NCBI GenBank assembly: GCA_905221605.1
Contig: CAJNDS010000098.1
Span: 124,001-188,000, forward strand
Origin: Symbiodinium natans
Taxonomy: Eukaryota; Sar; Dinophyceae; Suessiales; Symbiodiniaceae
Reading direction: 5' to 3'
Length of the DNA stretch: 64,000 nt
Under the pieces are notes generated by a model. The model was not told the DNA's origin. It was given only the letters and a program-made list of their open reading frames with translations, and did not search any database. A program made the translations under genes and the position numbers. Positions 33,187 to 44,154 of this stretch are shown here, in pieces (positions within the stretch are counted from its first letter, which is position 1; each line of letters begins with the position of its first letter).

Positions 33187-36100
33187 AGTTCTGGGTCTTG
33201 CTTGTCTTTACTTATGCTCATGCTGGTCTAACGAAGAAGCAAGCAACAGTCCTAGGTCTCGGGCATCACAAGTTCTAGGTATGTAGTTGGTAGTGGTGCA
33301 CTTCTCAACACCAGGGCCCCCTAGACACCCTCTGAACATGCTCTCCCGGGGCACTTGTCCATGGTCAAGTCGATCTTGTATGGGCGTCGGGCATTCTCGT
33401 CCGCCAGCGCCTTCCGCAACACCCACACAGTCACAAGGTCGCCACGCTTGTACACCTCAGCGGTTTGCATCAGGGCTTAGGGCTTTAGGGTTCAGGGCTT
33501 AGGGCTTAGGGCTTGGGGCTTAGGATTTGCTGTGCCCGACGGATCCCTGATGGTAAGGATCCTTCCGCCCCTAAACCCTTCCTTGAAGCCCAACAAGGGC
33601 CTACACACATCTCCCAAGCCCCCGAAATTTCAACACCCATCAGACTCTGAGTCCTCGAACATTGAACTCTCGGCTCCGAAACCAACACCTTCTAGTTCGC
33701 GTGGTTCCCTCAATCCTTGAGTTCTTAACCCTGAACCTTAAACCCCAAACCCCTGAGGGTTTAGGGTTTAGGGTTTAGGGTTTAGGGTTTAGGGTTTAGG
33801 GTTGAGGGTTGAGGGTTGAGGGTTGAGGGTTTAGAAGCCAGAAAGAGCAAGGCGCGCTGCGTTGGTACCAGTCCTCCGTGTCCGCAAAGGCCCCGGCACC
33901 CAGCTGTGCGCGTGGGAGCAAGCCTCAGAAGCGCAGCTTCGGGGCTGCTAGAAGGCTTCAGGTTGATATGTTCCCCCTTATACTAACAGTGCAGAGAATA
34001 GGGATTGTGATTGTAGTACCCCCTATTATAGTCCCTATTAAAGGACTGTCAGGATGAACATCCCAAGCTTCAAGGGTCTAGGGGGTGGTGTAGGGTCGAG
34101 GGCTTTCGACAAAAAAGGGCTCAGGGAGACCAGACTGCTTACCACAAACCCATACTGTGCCCCAAAACCCTAAACCCTAAACCCTAAACCCTAAACCCTA
34201 AACTACCCTATTTCAGCTCCTTCAGGGCAACCCAGGAGCCCACCAGGTTGTCCGACAGGGCGACGAACCTCGGAGTGTCCCGGGCGGGTCCGAAGGGGGT
34301 CCGGGCATGTAGGGTTCAGGGCTTCAGGCTTTTGAGGTTTAGGGTTTAGGGTTTAGGGTTTAGGGTTTAGGGTTGAGTTTAGGGTTTAGGGTTGAGGGTT
34401 CAGGGATCTTTTGGGGTCGATATTTCTGGGCATGCAGACTACAGGAGAGACACTTGGGGACTTCATGTCTCTGTATGCTCATGGACTTTTCTCAAGGAAG
34501 ATAAGAGAGGCAGTACTTCAGGGCTTCGGGTCCATAATCCCACAAGGTCTACAGCAACCTGGGGGATACGCGATCCCGCTTTCGGAGTCCATCCGAGGCA
34601 CAGTCCCAGGCGGGAGGTGTCCACGACGATGCCCTCGTGCTTGCCCCCGACGCGCAACTCCTGGAAGCTCAGGCGAGGGAGCAGCGAGAGCTTCATGCGC
34701 TTCTGGGCGGCGTCGACCTCGCTGACGTAGACAAGCACCTCTGGCAAGGGGTGGGTTTCGGGTTTGCGGCTCGCAGCTCGGGTTGCTGTTAGGAAAATAT
34801 TACTATTTTGCTATATATATATATATATATATTTATTTATTTATTTAATATTTTCATTGTTATGATGATTATTATTATCATCATTGTTATCATCATTATT
34901 ATTCTCATTGTGACTATCATTATTATTATCATTGTTATTGTTATTATCATTATTATTATCATTGTGTTTATCATTAACAGCACTACGGGTCAAGTGTCTC
35001 AGCTCTTTGCTGTAGGCGAGAAATTGCGTCCTTGCGCAAAGAAGCGCGGTCATGCTGTGAAGACCAGAAGGTGGCATGCAACTACTACTAGAGTTGCAAG
35101 GAAGCAGCAGGAGCAAACAAGTCCAAAACCACGCACTCATAAGGCTGAAGAACAGTTAGGATGTGGAACCGTTTCATTGACGAACCTGTTGGCTACTGTT
35201 TGGGGTCTCTGTTTACTGCCTTTTGAAACCCACTAACTCCTAAATCCTCATCCCTTAAACCCTGCGATCCCAAAATCCTAGGCCCCACCAACCCCCTAAG
35301 CCCTGCGACCCTAATCCTGCGCGCCATGACAACCGTTGAGGTGTAGGATTTTGGGCTTGGGTTTCTTGGAGTTCTTGCGGATGTTTGGGGTTCACGTGGC
35401 TTCTTGGGGCGATAGGGGCTCGTGCGGCGGCGGGGCCCTGGGAGTTCCTCTGAAAGTTCGGAACAACCCCCTCGCGAAACTTCGTATTTAAAAAAAAACC
35501 TCAGGAGCCAACAAAACGAAAGGGACGCGTCTTTGGAGGGCCGGCAAGAAAGACCCTAAACCTTAAACCCAAACTCTAAACCCCAAACCCGAAACCCTAA
35601 AAACCCTAAACCCTAAACCCCCCAAAACCGCACGGAGAACCTAAGGTGCAAAGCCCCGAGAAGCGGAGATCCCGCCTCTGGCGGGCCGAGGGCCTGACGG
35701 GCCATCTGCTCGAAAATGTTCCTCGGGCTCTGTTTAGAGTTTAGGGTTTAAAGGGTTTAGGGTTTACCCCCTTGGTCCTCTAAGTAGGCAAAAGTTAAAC
35801 TTATTCTAACTGGGGATTTGTGTACCCATGAACCTCCTAGTAGCTCTAACTAGACTACCTAGAGCCATCTTGCTAATAGCCTAAGGACCATCGACTCTTG
35901 CTTCGTTTATGGGCATCTCCCAGGCCAGGCGTTGCCAGGCTATGCCCCAAAATATAATAAAAACCTTTAAGAACCTCTGAAAAAAAGGCACCCCCCTCAT
36001 GAATTGGAGATAGTCTCCCATTCACCATGATGGAGGCGTCGCTACGAATGCCACCCTCACCTGCACGAGGTGGCCACAGGGGCCGCATGTAGGGCAGGCA

Positions 36101-39100
36101 CGGCAGCAGCCCGTCCTGCGCAGACATCTTGGTATTCTACCTACACTCATGGATTGTGCAAGACCAACAGTGGCTTTGTACGGAGAAGCTGAGGGCTTAG
36201 AACTAGAAAAGGTTCATCGATGCAGGCTCATCAGCACCAGACGGACACGTGCACCTGCCCACGTACACAAATGCCCCCATACAAGGTCAACCACCCGGGG
36301 CATTGGGGCACAGCGGCGCTGCAGAGCCCGTCCTGCAGTATCTTGGTCTCGCCCTTGCCGTTGCCTTTGCCGTTGCCCTTGCCTTTGCCCTTCCCTTTGC
36401 CCTTGCCAGACAGGCCTCGGCCACTCAGCAGCCGATTGTTCTGCACAGCGAGGTCTCGCGGGGTGGCGTCGATGCTGACGAAGGCGCCGAAGTCCTGCAC
36501 GGATTTCACGGTGCCCCGCAGCGGCACGTTCAGCTTGCACAGCACCGACAGGAGCTGCCAGGAACCACCGCAGTCGGCCGGGAAGCTCTGGGGCGCCAGC
36601 GCGCTCCGGAGCGTGAGGAGGCTGCGGCGGCTGCGGTCGCTCCCGACGGAGATCCAGGAGTCCAGGGAAACGGCATCGGAGGGATGTGAGGGCACCAGAT
36701 CAAAGCTGCCCAAGGAGCTTGCAGCAGAGGGAATCACATGAAAGGAGTGGGACAGAGAGCCCGAAGACTGCTCCGAGATGTCGGAGACCACGCTCACAAT
36801 CTCGAAGCTGCAGCTGCGGGATGCTTCGGAGATAAGGTCCCAGCTGGCGCCGTCGCTCAAGGACACGACCTGGAACAACCGATATAAAAGAGTCCACATA
36901 TGGAACCACCGCCCCCACAGCTGGGAGAAAAACCCTGAGCTTTCCCCCAAGAATACTGGCAGTCCTTAATAGGACAGGGGGGTACTGATAATTCCCATTA
37001 AGGACTGTTAGTATAAGGGGGAACATCCTAAACCCGAAACCCCAAACCCGAAACCCTAAACCCTGACCCCAAAACCCTAAACCCTAAAGCCTAAGCGCCC
37101 ACCTCGAACTCAGAGCCGCCGGTAAGCTCGGAGGGCTCGGAGCCCACAAGCTCCCAAAGCTCCGAGGCCCCGGAGGTCTTGCTTTGGACCTGGCCAGTTC
37201 GAGGGTTTAGGGTTTAGGGCTTAGGGTTTAGGGTTTGGGGTTTAGGGTTTAAGGGTTTAGAGTTTAGGGTTTAGGGTTGAGGGTTTAGGGTTTAGGGTTT
37301 AAGGTTTAGGGTTTAGGGTTTAGATGGTTTAGATGGTTTAGATGGTTTAGATGGTTTAGGGTTTAGGGTTTAGATGGTTTAGGGTTTAGGGTTTATGACT
37401 GGGTTTAGGGTTAGGGTTTAGGGTTTAGGGTTTAGGGTTTAGGGTTTAGGGTTTAGGGTTTAGGGTTTAGGGTTTAGGGTTTAGGGTTTAATTAGGGTTT
37501 AATTAGGGTTTAGGGTTTAGGGTTTAGGGTTTAGGGTTTAGGGTTTAGGGTTTAGGGTTTAGGGTTAGGTTTAGGGTTTAGGGTTTAGGGTTTAGGGTTT
37601 AGGGTTTAGGGTTTAGGGTTTAGGGTTTAGGGTTTAGGGTTTAGGGTTTAGGGTTTAGGGTTTAGGGTTTAGGGTTTAGGGTTTAGGGTTGAGTTTTGGG
37701 TTTAGGGTTCAGGGTTTAGGGTTTAGGGTTTACGGTTTACGGTTTAGGGTTTAGGGTTTACGGTTTAGGGTTTTTACGGTTTAGGGTTTAGGGTTTAGGG
37801 TTTAGGGTTTAGGGTTTAGGGTTTAGGGTTTAGGGTTTAGGGTTTAGGGTTTAGGGTTTAGGGTTTTACGGTTTAGGGTTTTACGGTTTAGGGTTTTGGG
37901 TTTAGGGTTTACATTCTGGGGGGCTTTTCTGACATTAGGGGGGGTACCTTCTTGGGGTCCCTTATTCTGAGGGAGGTCCTACAACTTGGGGGGGGTCTGT
38001 ACTTGGGTGGCTTCTTGTGAGTAGCCCTAAACCCTAAACCTTCTAAACCCTAAACCCTAAACCGTGGGTCGGGCCTCGGGCAGCGGCAGGCAGGCCAACT
38101 TCTGCCGGGTGAGGCTTTGGCACGCCTCACCTGACAGCATCTCGATGAGCTGGATTGGGCAGTCCTTCGTGACATCGTAGGCTAAGAACTCGTCTGCGGC
38201 GTAGCGGCCCGGCACTGGCTTGTAGGTCAAGGGAGGCGGGTGGTCGTAGGGAACCACGAGGCCCTCGCAGCCGCGCAGGCACACCTTCTCCATGGGAACG
38301 TTCTTGTACAGCGTGGCCTTCAGCCCCGACGAGTGCCCCTCGCTGTTGAACGCCCACTCGCCTCAGCCAACTAGCCAAGGGCAGCTTACGGAAGGTTTCC
38401 TTTGTGGGCAAAGGGTATGATTGGTTGGGCTGTCTGGTGCATAACTTGAGACTGCAGAATGGAACGCGACCCAGTCACCATACTTGTTCGTTAGGGGGGC
38501 ATGGGCCGACCCCCGTGTCGCATCGCCCTCGACAACCACGATGCTCACGGTGCAGTCATAGGTATTCACGCTCTCGACAACCCCCGCGGGGTAGAACTGC
38601 TCCCGCTTCTTGACAAACGCCTCCGTGCCGGGTGTGTCCTCCGCTTTCAACTTGCCTCCCCCGTTCTGGGAGTTGACGAACCTCTCCCAAGTCACCTTGC
38701 CGTTCGCTTTGTCTGCCTCCTCCTCTTCTGGCTGCTGCCGCCTGAAAATGTAGCGCCCCAGCATGGGATCCCACCATCGCCAGGGGTACTGCACCTCGTG
38801 GCCATAATTCAAGATGTCCAGGTCCCTGTTGATGCACAAGTCGCCATTCAAGTACACCTCATCCACGACTCCATGGAATCGGAAGGACACCACATCGCGG
38901 ACCCTGAAGACCCCCGGCACACGCCTCAGGGCGCGGCCGCTCTGCAACGCTGAGTTGGAGTTGGAAAGCTCCATGTAGAGCCGCTGTTGCTTGAAGTCAA
39001 CCCTCGGATTCTTTGGGTCGTTGCGAACCTTCAGCTTCTCCAGCTGCTGCTGCCTTTGCTTCTTGCGTGACACGAAGGTGTGCTCTCGCTTCCCCTTCTG

Positions 39101-39862
39101 CATCTTCTCACCTGAGGCCTCGCTGGCACCAGCCTCCTCTGTTGATCCAGTGGTCTCCGACTCGCTGGCGGAGCCCTCGTCGGTGGGCAGATTCGGCAGG
39201 TCATGGAAGGCCACCTCCCTGTCGAGGCCGCAAAACCCGCATGCCTTGCACAAGAAGGCGTCGGCCTCATTCTGGGCCTGGTGCAGCTCGGCACACACCT
39301 GTTGGCGGAGTTTGCGGCCCTCCCCAGGACGGGCATGCCAACGATCCCACAAGGTGTTGATGTGATGCCCGGCGTCCGTGTGCACGTAGTCGTCAAAGAG
39401 CAGGCACTGCAGCTGCACCAGCACGGCCTCCACGCTGTAGGACGGGCTCCAACCTTCATGCCTACGGCTATCACTCGGGTCCAAAGGTGGCGGCTTCAGC
39501 TCCAGGAGGTCGGTGCAGATCACATACTTACCCCGAGAGGGGCTGTTTCCCTGCCAGTACGGGGACCATGCCAGGGCAGTGTTCTGCAGGAAGTCGGTGA
39601 AGACGTTGGCGTGCGGCAGGTAGTTGTAGAGCTCGACCTTCGGGGGCTTGCGCGGGTAGTCCTCGGGCATTAAAAGGACCATGTGGATACGTAAACCACT
39701 GAAGTGGCCGGAGATGGGGCTCATGGTGACATGCCACTCGTAGATGTTGTCCTCCATGACTCGCACATCGATTCCCGGGATGCCACGCCGCCGCAAATCA
39801 TCGAAGTCCTTGAGCAGGCGGTACTGCACCAGGACCTTCTCTCGCTTGTGCAACTCGGGCAT
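31090..39862 (-). CDS. E2 ubiquitin-conjugating-fold protein with S1 segments and a conserved C-terminal region
   Basis: Exon chain on the minus strand: 39,862-38,446; 38,361-38,063; 37,189-37,103; 36,869-36,468; 36,115-36,061; 34,740-about 34,610; possibly one at 33,855-33,925; 33,455-33,355; 33,112-31,090. Most joints keep phase; the 36,468 donor would be GC. The first exon is a UBC fold, with ATG at 39,862, the MPEDYPRKPPKVELYNYLPH core, likely catalytic Cys at residue 116 (KYVICTDLLE) and WSPSYSVEAVLVQLQ. After an acidic, Lys-rich linker come S1-like pieces (LRGTVKSVQDFGAFVSID, DGLLPCLP, EVLVYVSEVDAAQKRMKLSL, VYKRGDLVTVWVL). The last exon carries PKLMNLQTVQLMKGDLHLST and SCPNIGEFLCLLAVSKKYTW, which I associate with large UBC-domain proteins. 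It may be two genes if the middle joints are wrong. Expected role: ubiquitin transfer, possibly RNA-linked; inferred. Confidence 0.55.
33129..33184 (+). repeat. (CA)n microsatellite beside a splice acceptor
   Basis: About 27 CA dinucleotides. On the coding (minus) strand this is a (TG)n run ending about 17 nt before the proposed acceptor (gccgcag) of the last exon of the E2/S1 gene, where a polypyrimidine tract is normally expected. Confidence 0.9.
33963..34066. mobile_element. MITE family copy 5
   Basis: The left arm (ttgatatgttccccctta then tactaacagt) and right arm (aaggactgtcaggatgaaca then tcccaag) match the family. The interior has 'tagtaccccctattatagtc'. It lies in an intron of the E2/S1 gene on the exon chain above. 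Confidence 0.75.
34200..34305 (-). CDS. Candidate additional exon of the E2/S1 gene
   Basis: A minus frame reads ARDTPRFVALSDNLVGSWVA and continues LKELK. Its position between the S1-like exons at 34,740 and 33,455 and its beta-rich composition fit the middle of a second S1 fold, but I found no clear AG acceptor in the right phase. Confidence 0.25.
34812..34980. repeat. (AT)n, TTTA and ATTATC microsatellite
   Basis: Simple AT-rich DNA: (AT)n at 34,815-34,832, TTTA units, then about 120 bp of 'attattatcattgtt'-type trinucleotides. Frames open on both strands encode Ile/Val or Asn/Asp repeats and are not genes. Confidence 0.85.
36941..37030. mobile_element. MITE family copy 6
   Basis: The right arm is complete (ccattaaggactgttagtat then aagggggaacatcc). 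The left arm starts within 'ttcccccaagaatactggca' and continues gtccttaatagga. The copy is in the intron between the exons ending at 37,103 and starting at 36,869 of the E2/S1 gene. Confidence 0.8.
37205..37915 (+). repeat. Largest TTTAGGG array, with TTTAGATGG and TTTACGG variants
   Basis: About 710 bp of mostly TTTAGGG units. A block of 'tttagatgg' units (about 37,320-37,376), single TTAATTAGGG breaks, and 'gtttacgg' units near 37,733-37,900 interrupt it. If the exon chain of the E2/S1 gene is right, the whole array lies inside one intron (38,062-37,190) of that gene. Confidence 0.9.
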
Positions 39863-41499
39863 GTTTCCGATCTAAGGATCTAAAACCTCTTCTGTGGACG
39901 ACAGCTTCTGTGATGGACGCATGCGACAAAATTGAGCTTGAGCCCACATGCACCAAGGAACTCGATTCAATGGCTGCAGGGGCACCGCCTCTCCGTAAAG
40001 CGCATGAGATATCCACCCATCCGAATAACAATGAGGACGACGTACATAAGACAACTGACTGATGTGGAACCTGAACTTTGCTTCGCTGCAAAGTACCAAA
40101 TTCAGTCAGCTGCCACATTGCGGCATGCTTCTCTCTGTTGCAAACTGCATAAAAACCAGGGGAGGAGTGTAGCCTGTGCACATACTCACTTGAACAACCA
40201 ATCCATGAGCTCCTGACAATTGTGGGGTTCTGAGGTGTGCCGTGAATCACCATGATCATGCTAATCGTCAAGCATTGCTTCCCAGGATACGAAGTCTCGG
40301 TCAAGCAGCAAACCCGGCACCCAGGGGGACATCATCGAGGGTCAATGAAGAAACGGGTCTACATTTCCTCTGGACTCAGCATTTGTCACCGGAACAAAGT
40401 TTCCCATCGCTCGCCCTTTTCTAGGATTTCTCGAGTGGGCTACACTACACTGCACTTTTTGCCGGTGTGTCAGCCTGGAGCCTGCAATTGGTCAGGTTTG
40501 GAGAGCTTTGGGGCTTTGGTTCGGAAGAGGAAAGTAAAGGGCAGCACGTCAACAAAACGAACCAGAAGAGGAAAATGAGAAAGCCTTTGGCCATTGATGC
40601 AGAGGGGGAAGGGAATGGAAAACCATGAACCAAGATCAAAACCATTAAGCAGAAAACCAAAAATGGAGAGGAGAAAAAAAAACAAATTATGGGGGCGAAG
40701 AGCCCAAACAGTAAGATGGTAAAGAACGGGAAAACGGTGTGAAATGAGTCAGACCTGACGACATTGACATAGTTCATGCCTTTCTTGGCCCGAATAAACG
40801 GGAACATGCCCAAGTGTATACGCGCAGCGGTTTTCCAAAACCACGTGACCCCGTTCTGAAAAGACAGTAAACAAGACGTAGTCTGTGTTTGTCCTCGTTC
40901 ATGAACTCCTCTATTTCTCTTTGCGTTGTTTGCGTAAGAAGGAAAAGCTACGGGCCCTCAACGCGTCCAGCAGTATTTTCGACGTTTCGCAGGAATTCCG
41001 GAAGGATCCCAGAATTAGAAGGAACATGCCCAAATTCATCTTGCAAGGCCGGCTAAATGGATCAAGGTTGGGGGGGCTCGAACCTGGGTTCAACCCAGGT
41101 TCGAACCCCCGGTCGGGGGGGAACAACATCGAGAACCTGGGTTGAACCTGGGTTCAACCAATGCACGCGCGTCGACGGGCAGGGCGGGCGGGTCCGACGG
41201 GCGCGTTTGCAATCGTTTCGGCAACGAAAATTCGGCGGCGCCGGTCCATTCGCCGGACAATCTAAGCGCCGGATCTTTGACCCTGACGAAAACCCGCATC
41301 AATGTAGTCCTTGGCTGCGCCGTCCGTGAACTTCGCACGATGAACGCGTTTGCCAGTCAATCGCAACTCATCAACTTGCGGCGAATCTCGAATGCGATTC
41401 ATTCAGCTCAAGCAATCCGATACGAGTCTTCATATGATGCCTAATCAACACATCTAGACTCATCAATAGTCCAATAGTCCACGTGCTTCGCAGGCTTGG
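39863..41499. other. Intergenic, no recognised coding sequence
   Basis: Upstream of the E2/S1 start codon on the minus strand there is an AG (gatccttag) a few bases before ATG, which could be a trans-splicing or intron acceptor. The rest has only short open frames; 41,055-41,165 contains repeated 'aacctgggttcaaccc' text in direct and inverted order, a small imperfect palindrome cluster. Confidence 0.35.
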
Positions 41500-41990
41500 C
41501 GCTTTAGGACGAGGCTTCGACTTCAATGGTGGAGCCTTGGACTTCCTTGCTGCGGCAATTAATGACGAGATCAGCAATATCAGAAATGCCCCGAAAGCTC
41601 TGAATCCAAGGCCTGAACACCGCAATGGGTCTGTGCGCCAGATGAAGCAACATACGATTGAAATAACAGTCGGAGTGAGATACACCAACGTACCTTGTCG
41701 CAGAATGGGGCACCGTTCGATCAGTGGGGGTCATCAATGCCATGAAATCTTTGGCCATCACGGGCCAGAAATCCTGTATAAGAAATCTAGACACACCGAC
41801 CATTGGAAATGGCTCACACACATAGAACTGAACACACAATGAGTGGCCCTTGCAATCCAGCTCAACCACGCGTTTGCCGAGAACGTTCAATGTCTTACCC
41901 GAAATGCTTCTGAGGGGAGGACAATCACGACCAACGGGGCGCCATGGGACAGCAATCTCTCTCAAAGAGAATCCAGCTCCGATCAACAAT
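41500..41990 (-). pseudogene. Decayed retroelement protease-region fragment
   Basis: A minus frame reads VPWRPVGRDCPPLRSISGKT, then LNVLGKRVVELDCKGHSL, then VSRFLIQDFWPVMAKDFMAL. I associate this strand-rich block with pepsin-like protease regions of dinoflagellate retroelement polyproteins (from memory, not checked). After TPTDRTVP (near 41,705) the natural continuation ILRQGTLVYLTPTVI is in another frame, so the copy is frameshifted. The open frame of 92 codons to its right (41,983-42,261 -) may be the preceding part of the same polyprotein. No zinc knuckle or RT is nearby. Confidence 0.45.
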
Positions 41991-42261
41991 GCCAGACTGC
42001 AAGTGAAAATCTGACAATCTGTCTGCGCTGATGTCGGTCTGGACTCAGGCAGTCTTTCGGCACCAATGCCAAAGGCACTGGCGCTGTTTTACTCAATGTC
42101 TCCACAACAGACTCTTCGGACACGTGCAGTGGAGGAACAGAGAAGGACAGCGCGCCAATGAGCACGCGGGCTCCTACGAACAATCTACTTACCGGTCCTG
42201 AACGCGTGGGTGCGTGCGCCTCCACGCGATTTTTTTTTGCAACGCTCAGCTTCTTTACCAC

Positions 42262-43310
42262 ATCAGCGGCGCAGTAAGCAAGTCAAGACTATTTGTGTTA
42301 GCTAAAACGTACCAGCAAGCGTAATGGAAGTCGTGTCTACAAAGAAGCAACCGCTAGCGCAGAAGCCCTTATTGCAAGACAACCAAACACAAGACCAGCA
42401 ACGCGAGACCAAGACCAAACAGAAAACAACCGGCACCATTCTCTCACTCTCAGAACTCGAACACGAGGAAGAAGTCTAAGATTCCTGTTACGGAGATCTC
42501 CCAATGGTCATCAAAGGTCGCAAGCAAGCGTAGCAGCTTTCATGTCAAGAGGAAGAAAGCAGGGGTCTGCACTTCTCGGAACTTCCCTGCCCTACTGTAT
42601 GCCAAAGACCTGCAGTCGTTCAACTTGGGGCCGGCCGCCGGCCAGCAAGTGCTGGTGGTGCGCGGAAGCAAGTGTGGCCCACACTACTGCCCGAGCAGCG
42701 GCAGATTCACAAGAGCACAGAGACAGCAGATGCTGCAAGCAGGCAGGTCCTTGCCGGTTGCGAAATGCAGGGGCACAACCCCGACAGACTTATCTGTCCC
42801 ATGCAGCGGCTGATTTTGGAAGGCACATTTTGGAAGGCACACAGACTACAGATGCTTACTGTAGCAGTAAGGGCATCTACCCCAACGGAATGCAGGCCAC
42901 AGGGATTGCAAGCAGACTAACTGCTGGAGCAATGCTTGACGACACCCTTACCGCATGTAGCCTCCGAGAAAAAAATTGTGCAAGAAGCAGAACAGAGACC
43001 TTACAGTTGCAGAATCCATCAATTGCAAAATCCATGAAACTCGACGTCTCAGCTGCAGTGTAACAAAGTAAACCAAAACCTCCGGTCTCTAGAAGCCGCC
43101 AGCGTCAAGCGTCAAACGATTCACAAATATATGTAGAAGCCGCAAAAGTCAAACGATTCACAACACTATAGAACAACAAATATTCAGAAAACATACGAAA
43201 GCAAAATCCCAGACAAACAAAGAGCCAGAAAAGAGGTCAGGACAAAATACAAAAATACTGCAAACCAAATCAAAAACAGTTTTGCACTCAAAAAAATTTC
43301 AACAATATAA
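42262..43310. other. No recognised gene
   Basis: An open plus frame of about 170 codons at 42,542-43,063 has no recognisable domain, and a shorter frame overlaps it. The region is unlike the telomere mosaic and probably contains degraded retroelement DNA. Confidence 0.3.
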
Positions 43311-43311
43311 G

Positions 43312-43362
43312 CAACTACTACTGCTACTGCTACTGCTACTGCTACTGCTACTGCTATTTTTC
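43312..43362 (+). repeat. (CTACTG)n microsatellite
   Basis: About seven units of 'ctactg', preceded by an A-rich segment. On the minus strand it encodes a Val-Ala repeat; treated as simple sequence. Confidence 0.85.
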
Positions 43363-43667
43363 GTTCCAAATCGCAGCCGGTCTCTCAGCATAGCGTCAGG
43401 TACGTGGCAGCACATTGCACCGGTGCTTCAAGAGCATTAGAACCACATGGGCAAGTCCCGCTATGAATAGCTGCAAACTTGCGGCCTACTCAAATTGTCA
43501 AGAGAATGGCGCACTGTAGTGCACCCTTCACTCGATCAAAAAAGTGCAAAATCAGATAAGTAGAAAGCGAAAACGTAAAACATGAAAACAGGTCGTAGAG
43601 CTATCGACATCGCTACAGCCATCTGTTATGGCATCTTGCATTCATCATGGTGTTTCTCTGTACAAAG

Positions 43668-43850
43668 TGCAGTCCTGAGAACTGCAGTGGCCCCAGGAGG
43701 GCACACTGAGGACCACGCACAGCACCCTGTAGTCCTATGAACTGCAAGTGGCCCCAAGAGGGCGCACTGAGGACCACGTTCAGCACCCTGTAGTCCTGTG
43801 AACTGCAAGTGGCCCTTGGAGGGCACACTGGGGACCGTGTAGTTCAGTAC
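43668..43850 (+). repeat. About 62-bp tandem repeat, three copies
   Basis: Copies start near 43,669, 43,732 and 43,793, with shared blocks 'gaactgcaagtggcccc', 'gagggcacactgaggacc' and 'cagcaccctgtagtcct'. Confidence 0.85.
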
Positions 43851-44154
43851 CCAAGAAAGGTCTGGCCGCAGAGCATCGCCAGAACACAGCTTTCTCGCAC
43901 TTATTAACTGTGACCCGGAAGGACGTAACGTCAAAACCCAGACCACATCTCGAAGCATACGTGGGGCCGGGGCCCAGTGCGGGCCATCCCATCCGAGGAT
44001 AGGGTAGGTTGCCGCCGCCGGCATTCGGTCAGCGTTCGGGACAAGGCAGCGATAATGTAAAAACGAACGGTCTTTTCCACACAAAAAGTTCATCACCCCG
44101 CCTGAGATTGCAGTGTGTTCGAACTGCACATCTCACATGAACTTCCTGTGTCTG

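Larger units (their letters stand above)
6500..38062. repeat. Interstitial telomere-repeat mosaic (TTTAGGG / CCCTAAA)
   Basis: Over about 31 kb, arrays of TTTAGGG in both orientations are interleaved with unique islands of roughly 60-400 bp. Larger arrays include 7,044-7,131, 9,357-9,488, 9,985-10,120, 10,159-10,273, 10,438-10,535, 11,405-11,620, 14,085-14,190, 16,510-16,720, 21,776-21,875, 22,015-22,095, 27,970-28,112 and those listed separately. Orientation switches many times, so this is not a chromosome end. Between arrays lie degenerate single repeats (gggtttcggg, ggggtttgggg), indicating decay of older arrays. Many islands translate as minus-strand exons, so much of this DNA is probably intronic. 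Confidence 0.9.

Noticed and set aside
31861-33231. A 456-codon open frame on the plus strand
   Set aside because: It is antisense to the last exon of the E2/S1 gene, which has recognisable conserved sequence. The plus frame is Leu/Val/Glu/Gly-rich low-information text typical of the reverse of a GC-rich coding exon.
6500-38062. A true chromosome end
   Set aside because: Arrays occur in both orientations with genes on both sides and continue into retroelement DNA; there is no terminal array at either window edge.
40445-40813. A hydrophobic 122-codon minus frame
   Set aside because: Phe/Leu/Pro-rich translation of the reverse of a purine-rich stretch; no start context, domain or neighbouring exon to support it.
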